A stretch of 14,946 nucleotides of DNA from an uncultured Bacteroidales bacterium (GCA_905236195.1 CAJOOX010000123.1:1-14946); one strand, 5' to 3'; numbered from the stretch's first letter, positions 1 to 7,585 are shown. The notes: a model not told the origin generated them from the sequence alone. Made by a program: numbers and translations.

Positions 1-1
1 G

Positions 2-634
2 CGAACGCTCGAGAAATATGCCCGGTGGCCCGAACCCGAAGCGCAGACTACGTCCCCGCGGAAGACCCTTAAGCCGATGTTGCAGCATTTCGACCGCCGG
101 CTGGAGCAGCACACCCACCAGTCGCACGTCCTGCTGGGCTGTCCCTCTTTCACCATCGGCGACGCGCATTCGCCGGCAATGGCCATCCTCAACAACCTGT
201 TGGGCGGTCCGGGCATGAACTCACGTCTCAACCGCGAACTCCGGGAAAGGCGCGGACTGGTCTATACGGTCGAGAGCTTCGTCTCGCCCTTCATCGACAG
301 CGGCTACTTCTCCATCTACCTGGGCTGCGACCACAAAGATGTCGGGAAATGCCTGAAACTCTGCCGGCGCGAACTGTACCGGCTGGCCGACGAGGGACTC
401 AGCGACAGGCAACTCGAGGCGGCCAAGACCCAATTGAAGGGACAATACGGTGTGGCTACGGCCAATTTGGAGAACATTGCTGTCAATGCCGCCAAGAGTC
501 TGTTACGGCTGGGACGCGTCGATACCCTCGAAGATTCCTGTCGCCGGATTGACAGCGTCACTCCCCACGACCTGCAGGAAACCGCACGCCTGGTCTTCGA
601 CGACGCCCGTCTTTCCACCTTCATCATCTCCTGA
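2..634 (+). CDS. M16 family zinc metallopeptidase, C-terminal part (5' end outside window)
   Basis: The reading frame is open from base 2 to the TGA at 632-634 and gives 210 residues, so this is the 3' end of a longer gene. The stretch RLNRELRERRGLVYTV is the hallmark of the M16 C-terminal (inactive or partner) domain, where it is usually R-L-x-x-E-L-R-E-[KR]-[RG]-G-L-x-Y. The following residues (GYFSIYLGCD, then an LxxAKxQLKGQ-like helix) also fit this domain. The zinc-binding HxxEH motif of M16 enzymes lies in the N-terminal domain and would be upstream of the window. Bacteroidota M16 proteins of about 410 residues resemble mitochondrial processing peptidase subunits and probably cleave peptides in the cytoplasm or periplasm. 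The exact substrate cannot be told. An internal ATG at base 77 is not the true start, because the conserved frame continues upstream of it. The gene is followed by a weak hairpin and then by the rplS promoter. Confidence 0.88.
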   Translation, partial: RTLEKYARWPEPEAQTTSPRKTLKPMLQHFDRRLEQHTHQSHVLLGCPSFTIGDAHSPAMAILNNLLGGPGMNSRLNRELRERRGLVYTVESFVSPFIDSGYFSIYLGCDHKDVGKCLKLCRRELYRLADEGLSDRQLEAAKTQLKGQYGVATANLENIAVNAAKSLLRLGRVDTLEDSCRRIDSVTPHDLQETARLVFDDARLSTFIIS

Positions 635-642
635 CATTGCCA

Positions 643-670
643 CTCCCGCATGACAATCTGTCGGCGGGAG
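643..670 (+). terminator. Possible weak terminator hairpin after the M16 gene
   Basis: CTCCCGC (643-649) pairs with GCGGGAG (664-670), and inside it GACA (652-655) pairs with TGTC (659-662) around a 3-base loop. The hairpin starts 8 bases after the stop codon, which fits a terminator. The bases after it are not a clean T-run (AGCCTTAATTTG), so termination may be weak or factor-assisted. Confidence 0.5.
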
Positions 671-712
671 AGCCTTAATTTGCTTGATTTAAAGCACTTT
701 TTCTACGGAAAA

Positions 713-744
713 TTTGGCAGTTTCAGAAAAAAAAGCTATTTTTG
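713..744 (+). promoter_or_regulatory. Bacteroidota-type promoter for rplS
   Basis: A -33 box TTTG (713-716) and a -7 box TATTTTTG (737-744, matching TAnnTTTG) are separated by 20 bases, the spacing expected of the Bacteroidota primary sigma factor. An A8 tract (727-734) sits two bases before the -7 box. Transcription should start near base 750, giving rplS a 5' leader of about 140 bases. Confidence 0.8.
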
Positions 745-762
745 CACCCGCTTTCACAAGAG

Positions 763-837
763 TTTTCCACCCTTTCGGTGGTAAAATGAGGGGGAAGCGT
801 CGCTCGAGGGCCATCTCTGATGAGGAACGCTACTCAT
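763..837 (+). promoter_or_regulatory. Folded 5' leader of rplS, candidate ribosomal-protein autoregulatory element
   Basis: Two helices can be read directly. Hairpin A joins TTTTCCACC (763-771) to GGTGG-T-AAAA (777-786), with one bulged T and a 5-base loop. Element B is a long irregular stem. ATGAG (786-790) pairs with CTCAT (833-837), AGCGT (796-800) with ACGCT (827-831), and CTC (803-805) with GAG (822-824) across a symmetric 2x2 internal loop. A further GAG/CTC pair (806-808/815-817) may close the tip. The structure lies between the promoter and the start codon at 891. Many ribosomal-protein genes, including rplS in Firmicutes, carry leaders bound by their own product. The same role here is inference. 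It contains no terminator-like T-run, so control, if any, would more likely act on translation. Confidence 0.5.
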
Positions 838-890
838 TTATATGACCCAGCGCAAAAAATGTTAAACTTTTAATTCACAACATTATTTCT

Positions 891-1256
891 ATGGCAGATT
901 TAATGAAGATTGCAGAAGAGGCTTTTGCCACAGGCAAAGAGCTTCCCGCATTCCAAAGTGGTGATACGATCACTGTTGCCTACAAGATTGTCGAAGGCGG
1001 CAAAGAGCGTGTCCAGCAGTACCGAGGCGTAGTTATCCGTATTTCGGGTCACGGTACAAAGAAGCGTTTCACCGTCCGCAAGATTTCTGACGGCGTTGGT
1101 GTAGAACGTATTTTCCCCATGGAGTCTCCCTTCATCGAGAGCGTTACGATCAACAAGTACGGCCGCGTACGTCGCGCCAAACTTTACTACCTCCGCAAGC
1201 TCACCGGTAAGGCAGCTCGTATCAAGGAGAGAAGAGTCGCTACCGAATCGAAGTAA
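891..1256 (+). CDS. rplS: 50S ribosomal protein L19 (bL19)
   Basis: This 121-residue protein is a full-length bL19, a large-subunit ribosomal protein at the interface with the 30S subunit. The family signatures are clear: GDTITVAYKIVEG near residue 25, YRGVVIRISGHG near 45, KKRFTVRKIS, GVERIFPMESPFIESV, and the basic C-terminal RRAKLYYLRKLTGKAARIKE. It resembles Bacteroides L19 along its whole length. The ATG at 891 is chosen because it gives the usual length; an ATG at 903 would also be possible and would remove only four residues. No Shine-Dalgarno sequence precedes it (the upstream bases are AT-rich), as is normal in this phylum. The gene has its own promoter, a structured leader and a strong terminator, so it is probably transcribed alone. 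In many other bacteria rplS sits with rpsP, rimM and trmD; that neighbourhood is absent here. Confidence 0.98.
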   Translation: MADLMKIAEEAFATGKELPAFQSGDTITVAYKIVEGGKERVQQYRGVVIRISGHGTKKRFTVRKISDGVGVERIFPMESPFIESVTINKYGRVRRAKLYYLRKLTGKAARIKERRVATESK

Positions 1257-1285
1257 ATCACTCGATTTTGTAATGCATACCCTTC

Positions 1286-1323
1286 ATCGGCAGCACTTCC
1301 GTATGGAAGTCTGCCGATTTTTC
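1286..1323 (+). terminator. Rho-independent terminator of rplS
   Basis: ATCGGCAG (1286-1293) pairs with CTGCCGAT (1311-1318), and ACTTCC (1295-1300) with GGAAGT (1305-1310) around the loop GTAT, with one bulged C. That makes a 14-bp stem that ends in a T-run. It begins 30 bases after the rplS stop. Confidence 0.93.
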
Positions 1324-1331
1324 CGTTTTTA

Positions 1332-1363
1332 TTTGGCTGTGTCGCAAAAAAACGTTATCTTTG
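1332..1363 (+). promoter_or_regulatory. Bacteroidota-type promoter for the 7TM-HD gene
   Basis: TTTG (1332-1335) and TATCTTTG (1356-1363) are separated by 20 bases. An A7 tract (1346-1352) precedes the -7 box by three bases. Transcription should start near 1368, leaving a leader of about 33 bases before the TTG start at 1401. The promoter probably drives the HD gene and, since no terminator follows that gene, gpmI-ugd as well. Confidence 0.82.
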
Positions 1364-1400
1364 CCCTCTGGTTATAGTCAACAATTAGCGAGTTACAACA

Positions 1401-3440
1401 TTGGAAACCAAGAAACTCAGTACAGAGCATAAAGTCATCCGCGGCATCATCATGATTTTGCTGGTTGCTTGCGTATGGTATTTCTTCCCCCGGCAAGATG
1501 CATTCCACTACGAATACGAGTTGGGAAAGCCCTGGCGTTACGGACGTCTGTCGGCGCCTTACGACTTTGCCATCTACAAATCCGACTCGGTTGTAGCCCA
1601 TCTTGAGGACAGTCTGCGGCGGCAGGTCACTCCCCGGTTTCTGGAAGACACCTCGATGCTCTCGCAGCGACTGGATGACTTGGAACGCATCAGCGCCTCG
1701 CTGCCCGAACGCGCCTACTTGCGGCTGCATGAGCAGTTGACCAATCTCTATCAACGGGGTATTCTGAAAGGCACGGCCTACGACACCCTGCAGATGATGC
1801 GGTTCCACGACGTGATTATCCGCGTCGGTCACAATGCCGAAGTGCGACCCGTGGACACCATCCTCTCCGAACGGCAGGCGTTTGAAACGCTGCTGCTCGA
1901 TTCGACCTTCTCCTATCTGCACTCCCGCATCAACCTCAGGGCCTTCGTGGAGTCCAACCTGACCATCGACACAACGATGATGAATCGCGAATATGCCCGT
2001 GTGCGTCAGGAGGTATCGTCGGCATCTGGTCTGGTGCTGGCTGAAAGCCGCATCATCGACCGCGGCGAAATCATTACCCCGCAGCTCTATGACATCCTGA
2101 ACTCTTACCGGCGCGAGGAAGACCGCCGTCAGACGTATTCTGCCGACAAGACCCTCTCCACCATCGGCATCCTCCTGCTGGCTTTCCTGCTGCTGCACTC
2201 GGTACTGCTTTATTTGGAGTTATTCCGTCCCTGGATCAACCACTCGCAGAAGGCCACACTGATCGCTGTGGGCGGCATCACACTGATGATGATACTCACC
2301 TCGCTGGCGGCCGAAGTCTCGGCTCCTGCGGCGTATCTGGTACCCATCGGCATTCTCACGGTGGTACTCTGCACCTTCCTGGGTTCGCGTACGGCTTTCT
2401 TCTGCCATGTGGTTATGACGCTGCTGTGTGCCGGCGTAGCCGCCCAGCACTACGAATATGTGGTGATTCAGATTTTTGTCGGCATGGTCATCATCTTCAC
2501 CCTCAAGGACGGCCTGACCGAACGTTCGCAACTGATGCGCGTCTCCGTCATCTCCATGATTACCTATTTCATCGGCTACATCGTGACGATACTGGTGCGC
2601 GACGGCAGTCTGACCAATACCTCCTGGTTCATGTTCCTGATGCTGTCGCTCAACTCCATCCTTCTGCTGCTGTCCTACCTGGCCATCTATGCCCTCGAGA
2701 AGACTTTCGGCTTCATGTCGGGTGTCACATTGGTGGAACTCTGCAATTTGGGCAACAAACTCCTGCTGAAACTGTCGCAGGAGGCCCCCGGCACCTTCCA
2801 GCATTCGCTCCAGCTCGGCAACATCACCGCCGATGCCGCCAAGGAAATCGGAGCCAATGCGCAGTTGGTGCGTACCGGCGCCCTTTACCACGATATCGGC
2901 AAACTTTGGAATCCCGTATATTACACCGAGAACCAGTCGGGCGTGAATCCTCATGAGAAACTCACGACCGAAAAGAGTGTATCGATTATCAAAAGCCATG
3001 TGACCGAAGGCATCAAGTTAGGCGTGAAAGCCGGCCTGCCTGACGAAATCATCGACTTCATCCGCACCCATCACGGCAAAACACGCATCAAATATTTCTA
3101 CAATACATGGTGTAATGCCCATCCCGGCGAAGAACCCGACAAGGCCCTTTTCTCCTACGAAGGGCCCGATCCCGAGACCACTGAACAGGCCCTGCTCATG
3201 ATGGGCGACGGAGTGGAGGCTGCCTCCAAATCGCTCCAGGTTTACAATGAGGAAAATATCCGGAATCTGGTCAACAACGTTGTCGACGGACTGGTGGCTT
3301 CCGGCCATCTGAATAATGCCAACATCTCGCTGCGCGACATTCAGAAGGTCAAGGCCTCGTATGTCCGTTCGCTGCTGGCTATCTACCACACCCGCATCGC
3401 CTATCCGGAGCTCAACACGGATCAGAATGTATCCAACTAA
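1401..3440 (+). CDS. 7TM-HD (HDIG) membrane phosphohydrolase, predicted c-di-AMP phosphodiesterase (PgpH-like)
   Basis: The protein has 679 residues in the order typical of the family. A short basic N-terminus leads into one membrane helix (about 15-30). An extracytoplasmic region (about 35-250) follows, then a bundle of membrane helices (about 255-435) and a cytoplasmic HD domain. Metal and catalytic residues are visible: H468 in FQHSL, H497-D498 in HDIGK, H557-H558 in RTHHGK, and D603 in MMGDGVE. Listeria PgpH, of the same architecture, hydrolyses the second messenger c-di-AMP; the same reaction here is inferred from family membership. The start is a TTG. The frame has a TAG at 1386-1388, and the first ATG (1452) would remove the basic residues before the first helix. 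The TTG start also lies at a sensible distance behind the promoter at 1332-1363. The gene is followed after 49 AT-rich bases by gpmI, without a terminator, so the two may be co-transcribed. Confidence 0.9.
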   Translation: METKKLSTEHKVIRGIIMILLVACVWYFFPRQDAFHYEYELGKPWRYGRLSAPYDFAIYKSDSVVAHLEDSLRRQVTPRFLEDTSMLSQRLDDLERISASLPERAYLRLHEQLTNLYQRGILKGTAYDTLQMMRFHDVIIRVGHNAEVRPVDTILSERQAFETLLLDSTFSYLHSRINLRAFVESNLTIDTTMMNREYARVRQEVSSASGLVLAESRIIDRGEIITPQLYDILNSYRREEDRRQTYSADKTLSTIGILLLAFLLLHSVLLYLELFRPWINHSQKATLIAVGGITLMMILTSLAAEVSAPAAYLVPIGILTVVLCTFLGSRTAFFCHVVMTLLCAGVAAQHYEYVVIQIFVGMVIIFTLKDGLTERSQLMRVSVISMITYFIGYIVTILVRDGSLTNTSWFMFLMLSLNSILLLLSYLAIYALEKTFGFMSGVTLVELCNLGNKLLLKLSQEAPGTFQHSLQLGNITADAAKEIGANAQLVRTGALYHDIGKLWNPVYYTENQSGVNPHEKLTTEKSVSIIKSHVTEGIKLGVKAGLPDEIIDFIRTHHGKTRIKYFYNTWCNAHPGEEPDKALFSYEGPDPETTEQALLMMGDGVEAASKSLQVYNEENIRNLVNNVVDGLVASGHLNNANISLRDIQKVKASYVRSLLAIYHTRIAYPELNTDQNVSN

Positions 3441-3489
3441 TTCCCCCAAAAAATAACAGATTATTAAAATATTAAATAAAAAACAGTTT

Positions 3490-5019
3490 ATGGCAAAGAA
3501 AGCTCTTTTGATGATTCTCGACGGTTGGGGAATCGGCCAGCACGGCAAAGGTGACGTTATCTACAACACCCCCACACCCTATCTCGATTATCTTACCGCA
3601 GTATCCGCACATTCCCAGCTCCAGGCATCCGGCGAAAACGTAGGTCTTCCCGACGGCCAGATGGGTAATTCCGAGGTCGGACACCTCAATATCGGCGCCG
3701 GCCGCATCGTCTATCAGGATCTTGTGAAGATCAACCGTTCGTGCAAGGACGGCTCCATCATGCAGAATCCCGAAGTAATTTCGGCCTACGAACATGCCAA
3801 AGCCGGAGGTTCGCTCCACCTGATGGGCCTCACTTCGACAGGCGGCGTTCACTCTTCGCTCGACCACTTGCTCAAACTCATCGACATCGCCAAGGAATAC
3901 GGCATCGGCGACCGCACCTATATCCACTGTTTCATGGACGGCCGCGACACCGATCCCCGTTCTGGCCTCGGTTTCGTCAAGACGGTATGCCACCACTGCA
4001 AGGAGGTAGGCGCCGGCAAGGTCGTTTCCATTACAGGCCGTTTCTATGCGATGGACCGCGACAAGCGCTGGGATCGCGTCAAGGTAGCCTACGACCAGCT
4101 CACCGCCGGTGTAGGTGCACACTTCACCTGCATGGGCGAAGGCATTCAGGCATCCTATGACGAGGGTGTGACCGACGAGTTCATCAAACCCATCGTTCGC
4201 GTGGATGAGAACGATCAGCCCATCGGTCTGATTCAGCCCAACGACACGGTGATCTTCTTCAACTATCGCAACGACCGCGCCAAGGAAATCACAATGGTGC
4301 TCACCCAGCAGGATATGCCCGAACAAGGGATGCACACCTTGCCGCTCGACTACTACTGCATGACTCCCTACGATGCATCGTTCAAGGGTCTGCACATACT
4401 GTTCCCCAAAGAAAACGTTACCAATACGTTGGGCGAATACCTTGCCTCCAAGGGGCTCAAACAGCTCCACACGGCCGAGACGGAGAAATACGCCCATGTG
4501 ACGTTCTTCTTCAACGGCGGCCGCGAACAGCCCTACGACGGCGAGGATCGCATCCTCGTTCCTTCGCCCAAAGTAGCCACCTACGACCTCAAGCCCGAGA
4601 TGTCGGCCTATGAGGTGAAGGACAAGCTCGTCGATGCCATCAACACCGGGAAGTACGATTTCATTGTTGTCAACTTCGCCAACGGTGACATGGTTGGCCA
4701 CACGGGCATCTACAACGCCATCGCTAAAGCCGTATGGGCAGTGGATCATTGCGTGGAAGCCGTGATTGAGGCAGCCAAGGCCAACGGCTATGAGGCCATC
4801 ATCATTGCCGACCACGGCAATGCCGACAATGCCATCAACCCCGACGGTACACCCAACACCGCCCACTCGCTCAACCCCGTTCCCTTCATCTATGTGACGG
4901 ACAACAACTCTGCCACCGTGAAGGACGGACGTCTGGCAGATGTCGCTCCCTCCATTCTCCACATCATGGGTCTGGAACAGCCTGCCGAAATGACAGGCGA
5001 ATGTCTCATCAACGATTAA
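3490..5019 (+). CDS. gpmI: 2,3-bisphosphoglycerate-independent phosphoglycerate mutase
   Basis: The 509-residue protein interconverts 3- and 2-phosphoglycerate in glycolysis and gluconeogenesis, using a phosphoserine intermediate and two divalent metal ions. All key residues can be seen. D11 lies in the N-terminal LDGWG motif. The nucleophile S61 is in MGNSEVGH. HCFMDGRDTDP contributes to the transferase-domain substrate site. The metal ligands are D400 and H404 (NGDMVGHTG), D441-H442 (IADHGNADN) and H459 (NTAHSLNPVP). Length and motif spacing are normal for the family. The ATG at 3490 starts directly on MAKKALLMILDGWG. No promoter of the TAnnTTTG type is evident in the 49 AT-rich bases before it, so it may depend on the promoter of the upstream HD gene or on an unrecognised one. 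The next gene starts only 4 bases after its stop. Confidence 0.98.
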   Translation: MAKKALLMILDGWGIGQHGKGDVIYNTPTPYLDYLTAVSAHSQLQASGENVGLPDGQMGNSEVGHLNIGAGRIVYQDLVKINRSCKDGSIMQNPEVISAYEHAKAGGSLHLMGLTSTGGVHSSLDHLLKLIDIAKEYGIGDRTYIHCFMDGRDTDPRSGLGFVKTVCHHCKEVGAGKVVSITGRFYAMDRDKRWDRVKVAYDQLTAGVGAHFTCMGEGIQASYDEGVTDEFIKPIVRVDENDQPIGLIQPNDTVIFFNYRNDRAKEITMVLTQQDMPEQGMHTLPLDYYCMTPYDASFKGLHILFPKENVTNTLGEYLASKGLKQLHTAETEKYAHVTFFFNGGREQPYDGEDRILVPSPKVATYDLKPEMSAYEVKDKLVDAINTGKYDFIVVNFANGDMVGHTGIYNAIAKAVWAVDHCVEAVIEAAKANGYEAIIIADHGNADNAINPDGTPNTAHSLNPVPFIYVTDNNSATVKDGRLADVAPSILHIMGLEQPAEMTGECLIND

Positions 5020-5023
5020 AGCT

Positions 5024-5362
5024 ATGATACTTACATTTCTCATCTCCACCATCGCCGTTCTGCTGGCAGCCTACCTGCTGCCCGGCATCTATGTTGACGG
5101 TTTTCTCTGGGCATTCATGGTTGCCGTTGTGATGGGTCTCATCAACCTGGTTGTACGTCCCGTCGTTGACTTCCTTTCCCTGCCTGCCAACGTCCTCACC
5201 CTGGGTCTCTTCACGTTTGTGATTGATGCCTTGATGGTGATGCTTGCCGGCTGGGTGCTCGAACCCCATTTTACCGTTTCCGGATTCTGGTGGGCGCTCC
5301 TTTTCAGCATTGTGCTCGGTCTGCTCGTCTCGTTGCTTAACATGCTGTTCAATCGGAAATGA
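5024..5362 (+). CDS. Small four-helix membrane protein of the YvlD / 'phage holin family 4' type
   Basis: This 112-residue protein is almost entirely hydrophobic, with four predicted membrane helices near residues 1-20, 27-47, 56-80 and 88-108. The pattern VVMGLINLVVRPVVDFLSLP, with a proline-flanked break between the second and third helices, is typical of the family. Databases often call such proteins phage holins, but they are widespread chromosomal genes with no phage link; B. subtilis YvlD is a member. The biochemical role is unknown. The gene begins 4 bases after gpmI, and its TGA overlaps the ATG of ugd (ATGA, 5359-5362), so translation of ugd is probably coupled to it. That position suggests an envelope-related role, but nothing in the sequence proves it. 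Confidence 0.88.
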   Translation: MILTFLISTIAVLLAAYLLPGIYVDGFLWAFMVAVVMGLINLVVRPVVDFLSLPANVLTLGLFTFVIDALMVMLAGWVLEPHFTVSGFWWALLFSIVLGLLVSLLNMLFNRK

Positions 5363-6615
5363 AGCCTTTTGCTGATTTGAATATCGCCGTTGCAGGCACA
5401 GGCTATGTCGGCCTCTCGATAGCCACCCTTCTCGCCCAGCATCATCGCGTCACCGCAGTGGACGTGATTCCCGAGAAGGTGGACATGATCAACCGCCGGC
5501 AGTCGCCCATTCAGGACGAATATATCACACGGTATCTTTCCGAACGGCAACTCGACCTCACAGCCACGCTCGACGGAGCGTCGGCCTATCGGGATGCCGA
5601 TTTTGTGGTGATTGCCGCCCCCACCAACTACGACCCCGTCAAGAACTATTTCGACACGTCGCATGTAGAAGAGGTGATCGACCTCGTCCGACAAGTCAAT
5701 CCGGAGGCAATCATGGTCATCAAATCGACCATTCCCGTAGGTTATACCGAGTCTGTCAGAGCCAAAAAGGGATGCGACAACATCATCTTCTCGCCTGAGT
5801 TCCTGCGCGAAAGCAAAGCCCTATACGACAATCTCTACCCCTCCCGCATCATCGTGGGACGGCCCGAAGGAGATGCCCGTTTGGAAAAGGCAGCCGCAAC
5901 GTTTGCCAGTCTGCTGCAGGAAGGTGCCATCAAAGAGGACATCCCCGTTCTCTTCATGGGTCTGACCGAAGCCGAGGCTGTGAAGCTCTTCGCCAACACC
6001 TATCTGGCGCTGCGCGTGAGCTATTTCAACGAGCTCGACACCTATGCCGAGATGAAAGGGCTCGATTCACAGAACATCATCGACGGGGTCTGTCTTGATC
6101 CCCGTATCGGTTCCCATTACAACAACCCTTCATTCGGCTATGGCGGCTACTGTCTGCCTAAAGACACGAAACAGCTGTTGGCCAACTACGCCGATGTGCC
6201 GGAGAACCTTATCCAGGCCATTGTCGAGTCTAACCGCACTCGCAAGGACTTCATAGCCGACCGTGTCCTGAAGATGGCGGGCTACTACTCCTATTCGGAA
6301 TACAATTCCTACACCTCCGCCCAGGAAAAGGAATGTGTGGTAGGTGTCTATCGTCTCACGATGAAATCCAACTCCGACAACTTCAGGCAGTCCTCCATCC
6401 AGGGCGTCATGAAACGTATCAAGGCCAAGGGTGCCAGGGTCGTCATCTACGAGCCTACCCTGCCCGCAGGCTCCACGTTTTTCGGCAGCGAGGTGATCGG
6501 CGACCTGCAGGAATTCAAATCCTGCTGTCAGGCCATCATCGCCAACCGCTACAATGCCGAACTGGACGATGTCAAAGAGAAAGTCTATACCCGCGACATT
6601 TTCCGCAGGGACTGA
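5359..6615 (+). CDS. ugd: UDP-glucose 6-dehydrogenase
   Basis: The 418-residue enzyme oxidises UDP-glucose twice to UDP-glucuronate with NAD+, making a precursor for acidic surface polysaccharides. The N-terminal Rossmann motif is GTGYVG (13-18). Family blocks follow: VIAAPTNYDP, IKSTIPVGYTE, FSPEFLRESKALYDN, EAEAVKLFANTYLALRVSYFNELD, and FGYGGYCLPKDTKQL, which contains the catalytic C265. The C-terminal UDP-binding domain carries SDNFRQSSIQGVMKRIKAKG and ends VYTRDIFRRD. The sequence is close to the short (about 390-residue) Klebsiella-type Ugd. Compared with that type as I remember it, there is an extra Tyr/Ser-rich segment of about 17 residues near 305-320 (after VLKMAGYY), which I believe is common in Bacteroidota and Firmicutes members. 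The ATG overlaps the stop of the upstream membrane-protein gene. A strong hairpin terminator follows. Supply of UDP-glucuronate fits the glycosyltransferase genes nearby. Confidence 0.97.
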   Translation: MKPFADLNIAVAGTGYVGLSIATLLAQHHRVTAVDVIPEKVDMINRRQSPIQDEYITRYLSERQLDLTATLDGASAYRDADFVVIAAPTNYDPVKNYFDTSHVEEVIDLVRQVNPEAIMVIKSTIPVGYTESVRAKKGCDNIIFSPEFLRESKALYDNLYPSRIIVGRPEGDARLEKAAATFASLLQEGAIKEDIPVLFMGLTEAEAVKLFANTYLALRVSYFNELDTYAEMKGLDSQNIIDGVCLDPRIGSHYNNPSFGYGGYCLPKDTKQLLANYADVPENLIQAIVESNRTRKDFIADRVLKMAGYYSYSEYNSYTSAQEKECVVGVYRLTMKSNSDNFRQSSIQGVMKRIKAKGARVVIYEPTLPAGSTFFGSEVIGDLQEFKSCCQAIIANRYNAELDDVKEKVYTRDIFRRD

Positions 6616-6625
6616 TTATCCTAAT

Positions 6626-6669
6626 AGCAACAGAGGCCATACATTCGCTGTATGGCCTCTGTTGCTTTT
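6626..6669 (+). terminator. Strong terminator hairpin between ugd and the convergent glycosyltransferase gene
   Basis: A perfect 18-bp stem (6626-6643 with 6649-6666) encloses the loop TTCGC. On the + strand it runs into TTTT (6666-6669), so it should terminate the gpmI-ugd transcript. The two flanking genes converge on it, so it may also act on the - strand, although the T-run on that side is poor. Confidence 0.92.
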
Positions 6670-6682
6670 GTGGGTATGATTA

Positions 6683-7570
6683 TCAGTAATCGTTGGAGTC
6701 CAGATTGAGTTTTTCTATCTGGGCTTCATACTCCTGCTGTTTGCGCAGCCGTTCGGCTTCTTCACGACTTGCCTTCCCGCTGTTCAGATGCCGTTTGTAG
6801 GCATAGGGGAGTTTGACAAAGGGTGCCTTGAAAAACTGTGGAATCTTGCTGAGCACCTTCTTTACCAGGGCCGTACGCGGCGAGATGTCGTGCTGATAAT
6901 AGATACCGAGATCCTCACGCCACCGCTTGAATGTCTTACCAAACGACGTGGACAGCCCGCCATAAGCCATAATCACCACATATTGGTTGAGATATTGGAT
7001 ACTGATGGGAGTCTGATACATCACACGGATGAGCCACTCCGAATCGGCCGAAATCTCATAATCTTCGCGATAATAGCCGAAGCGGCGCAGAATCTCCTCC
7101 CGTACAAAGCACGTGGTATGAAGGGGCAGCCATCCGTTGGCGATGGCCTTGTCGGAATAAAAACCGCTCTGCCAGTCGCGGAGCACCCATGCGGGATTCT
7201 TCTCGGAGACGAAGAGTCCGTTGGCATATACCATGTCGCAGCCCGTACGCTCAAAGACACGTACCACATCCTCGATGACGTGTTGCGAGAAGAAGGTGTC
7301 GTCGGAGTGCAGCCAGCCGACAATATCGCCCGTGGCGGCACGCAAGCCCTTGTTGAGGGCCTCGTAGCAACCGTGGTCGCGCTCGCTGATGAGTTTGGTG
7401 ATACGGGGCGAATTGCAAGCCTTGATGACTGCCAGCGAGTTGTCCTTCGACGCACCGTCCACCACGATATGTTCGATGCGGGGATAGTTCTGTCGCATGA
7501 CGCTCCTGATGGCCTCACCGATGGTGGCCTCGCGGTTGTAACAGGTTGTTACAATTGAAACACGCAGCAT
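6683..7570 (-). CDS. Glycosyltransferase family 2 (WcaA/WcaE-like)
   Basis: This 295-residue GT-A fold enzyme should transfer a sugar from a nucleotide sugar to a growing glycan at the inner face of the cytoplasmic membrane. The first strand is MLRVSIVTTCYNREATI, and the nucleotide-binding VVDGASKDNS follows at about 36-45. RDHGCYEALNKGL (64-76) is the pattern of the GT2 subgroup that includes colanic acid enzymes. The metal-binding DxD equivalent is the acidic pair D90-D91 in LHSDD. The C-terminal part is basic (KAPFVKLPYAYKRHL) and could sit on the membrane. Donor and acceptor cannot be told. It lies alone between convergent ugd and the OmpA-like gene upstream, with only 15 bases between a hairpin and its ATG and no visible promoter. 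Its expression may rely on readthrough from the OmpA-like gene. Confidence 0.92.
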   Translation of the reverse strand: MLRVSIVTTCYNREATIGEAIRSVMRQNYPRIEHIVVDGASKDNSLAVIKACNSPRITKLISERDHGCYEALNKGLRAATGDIVGWLHSDDTFFSQHVIEDVVRVFERTGCDMVYANGLFVSEKNPAWVLRDWQSGFYSDKAIANGWLPLHTTCFVREEILRRFGYYREDYEISADSEWLIRVMYQTPISIQYLNQYVVIMAYGGLSTSFGKTFKRWREDLGIYYQHDISPRTALVKKVLSKIPQFFKAPFVKLPYAYKRHLNSGKASREEAERLRKQQEYEAQIEKLNLDSNDY

Positions 7571-7585
7571 GTAGTCTGTAAAGAG

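Noticed and set aside
77..634. Reading the M16 fragment as a complete short gene from ATG 77
   Set aside because: The same frame is open to the window edge, and the fragment begins inside the C-terminal M16 domain, so the gene is cut by the window, not truncated in nature.
1329..2999. Two - strand open frames opposite the 7TM-HD gene
   Set aside because: They mirror the coding strand, are rich in His, Gln and Gly in a way typical of antisense translation, and have no recognisable domain.
3472..5052. Long open frame on the - strand, longer than gpmI itself
   Set aside because: It is the antisense shadow of gpmI. It has no family signature, and gpmI on the other strand shows all its catalytic residues. 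The codon usage of this genome leaves few antisense stops.
5024..5362. 'Holin' as evidence for a prophage
   Set aside because: The family name is misleading: YvlD-type proteins are chromosomal. No lysin, capsid, integrase or attachment site is present, and the gene is locked between gpmI and ugd.
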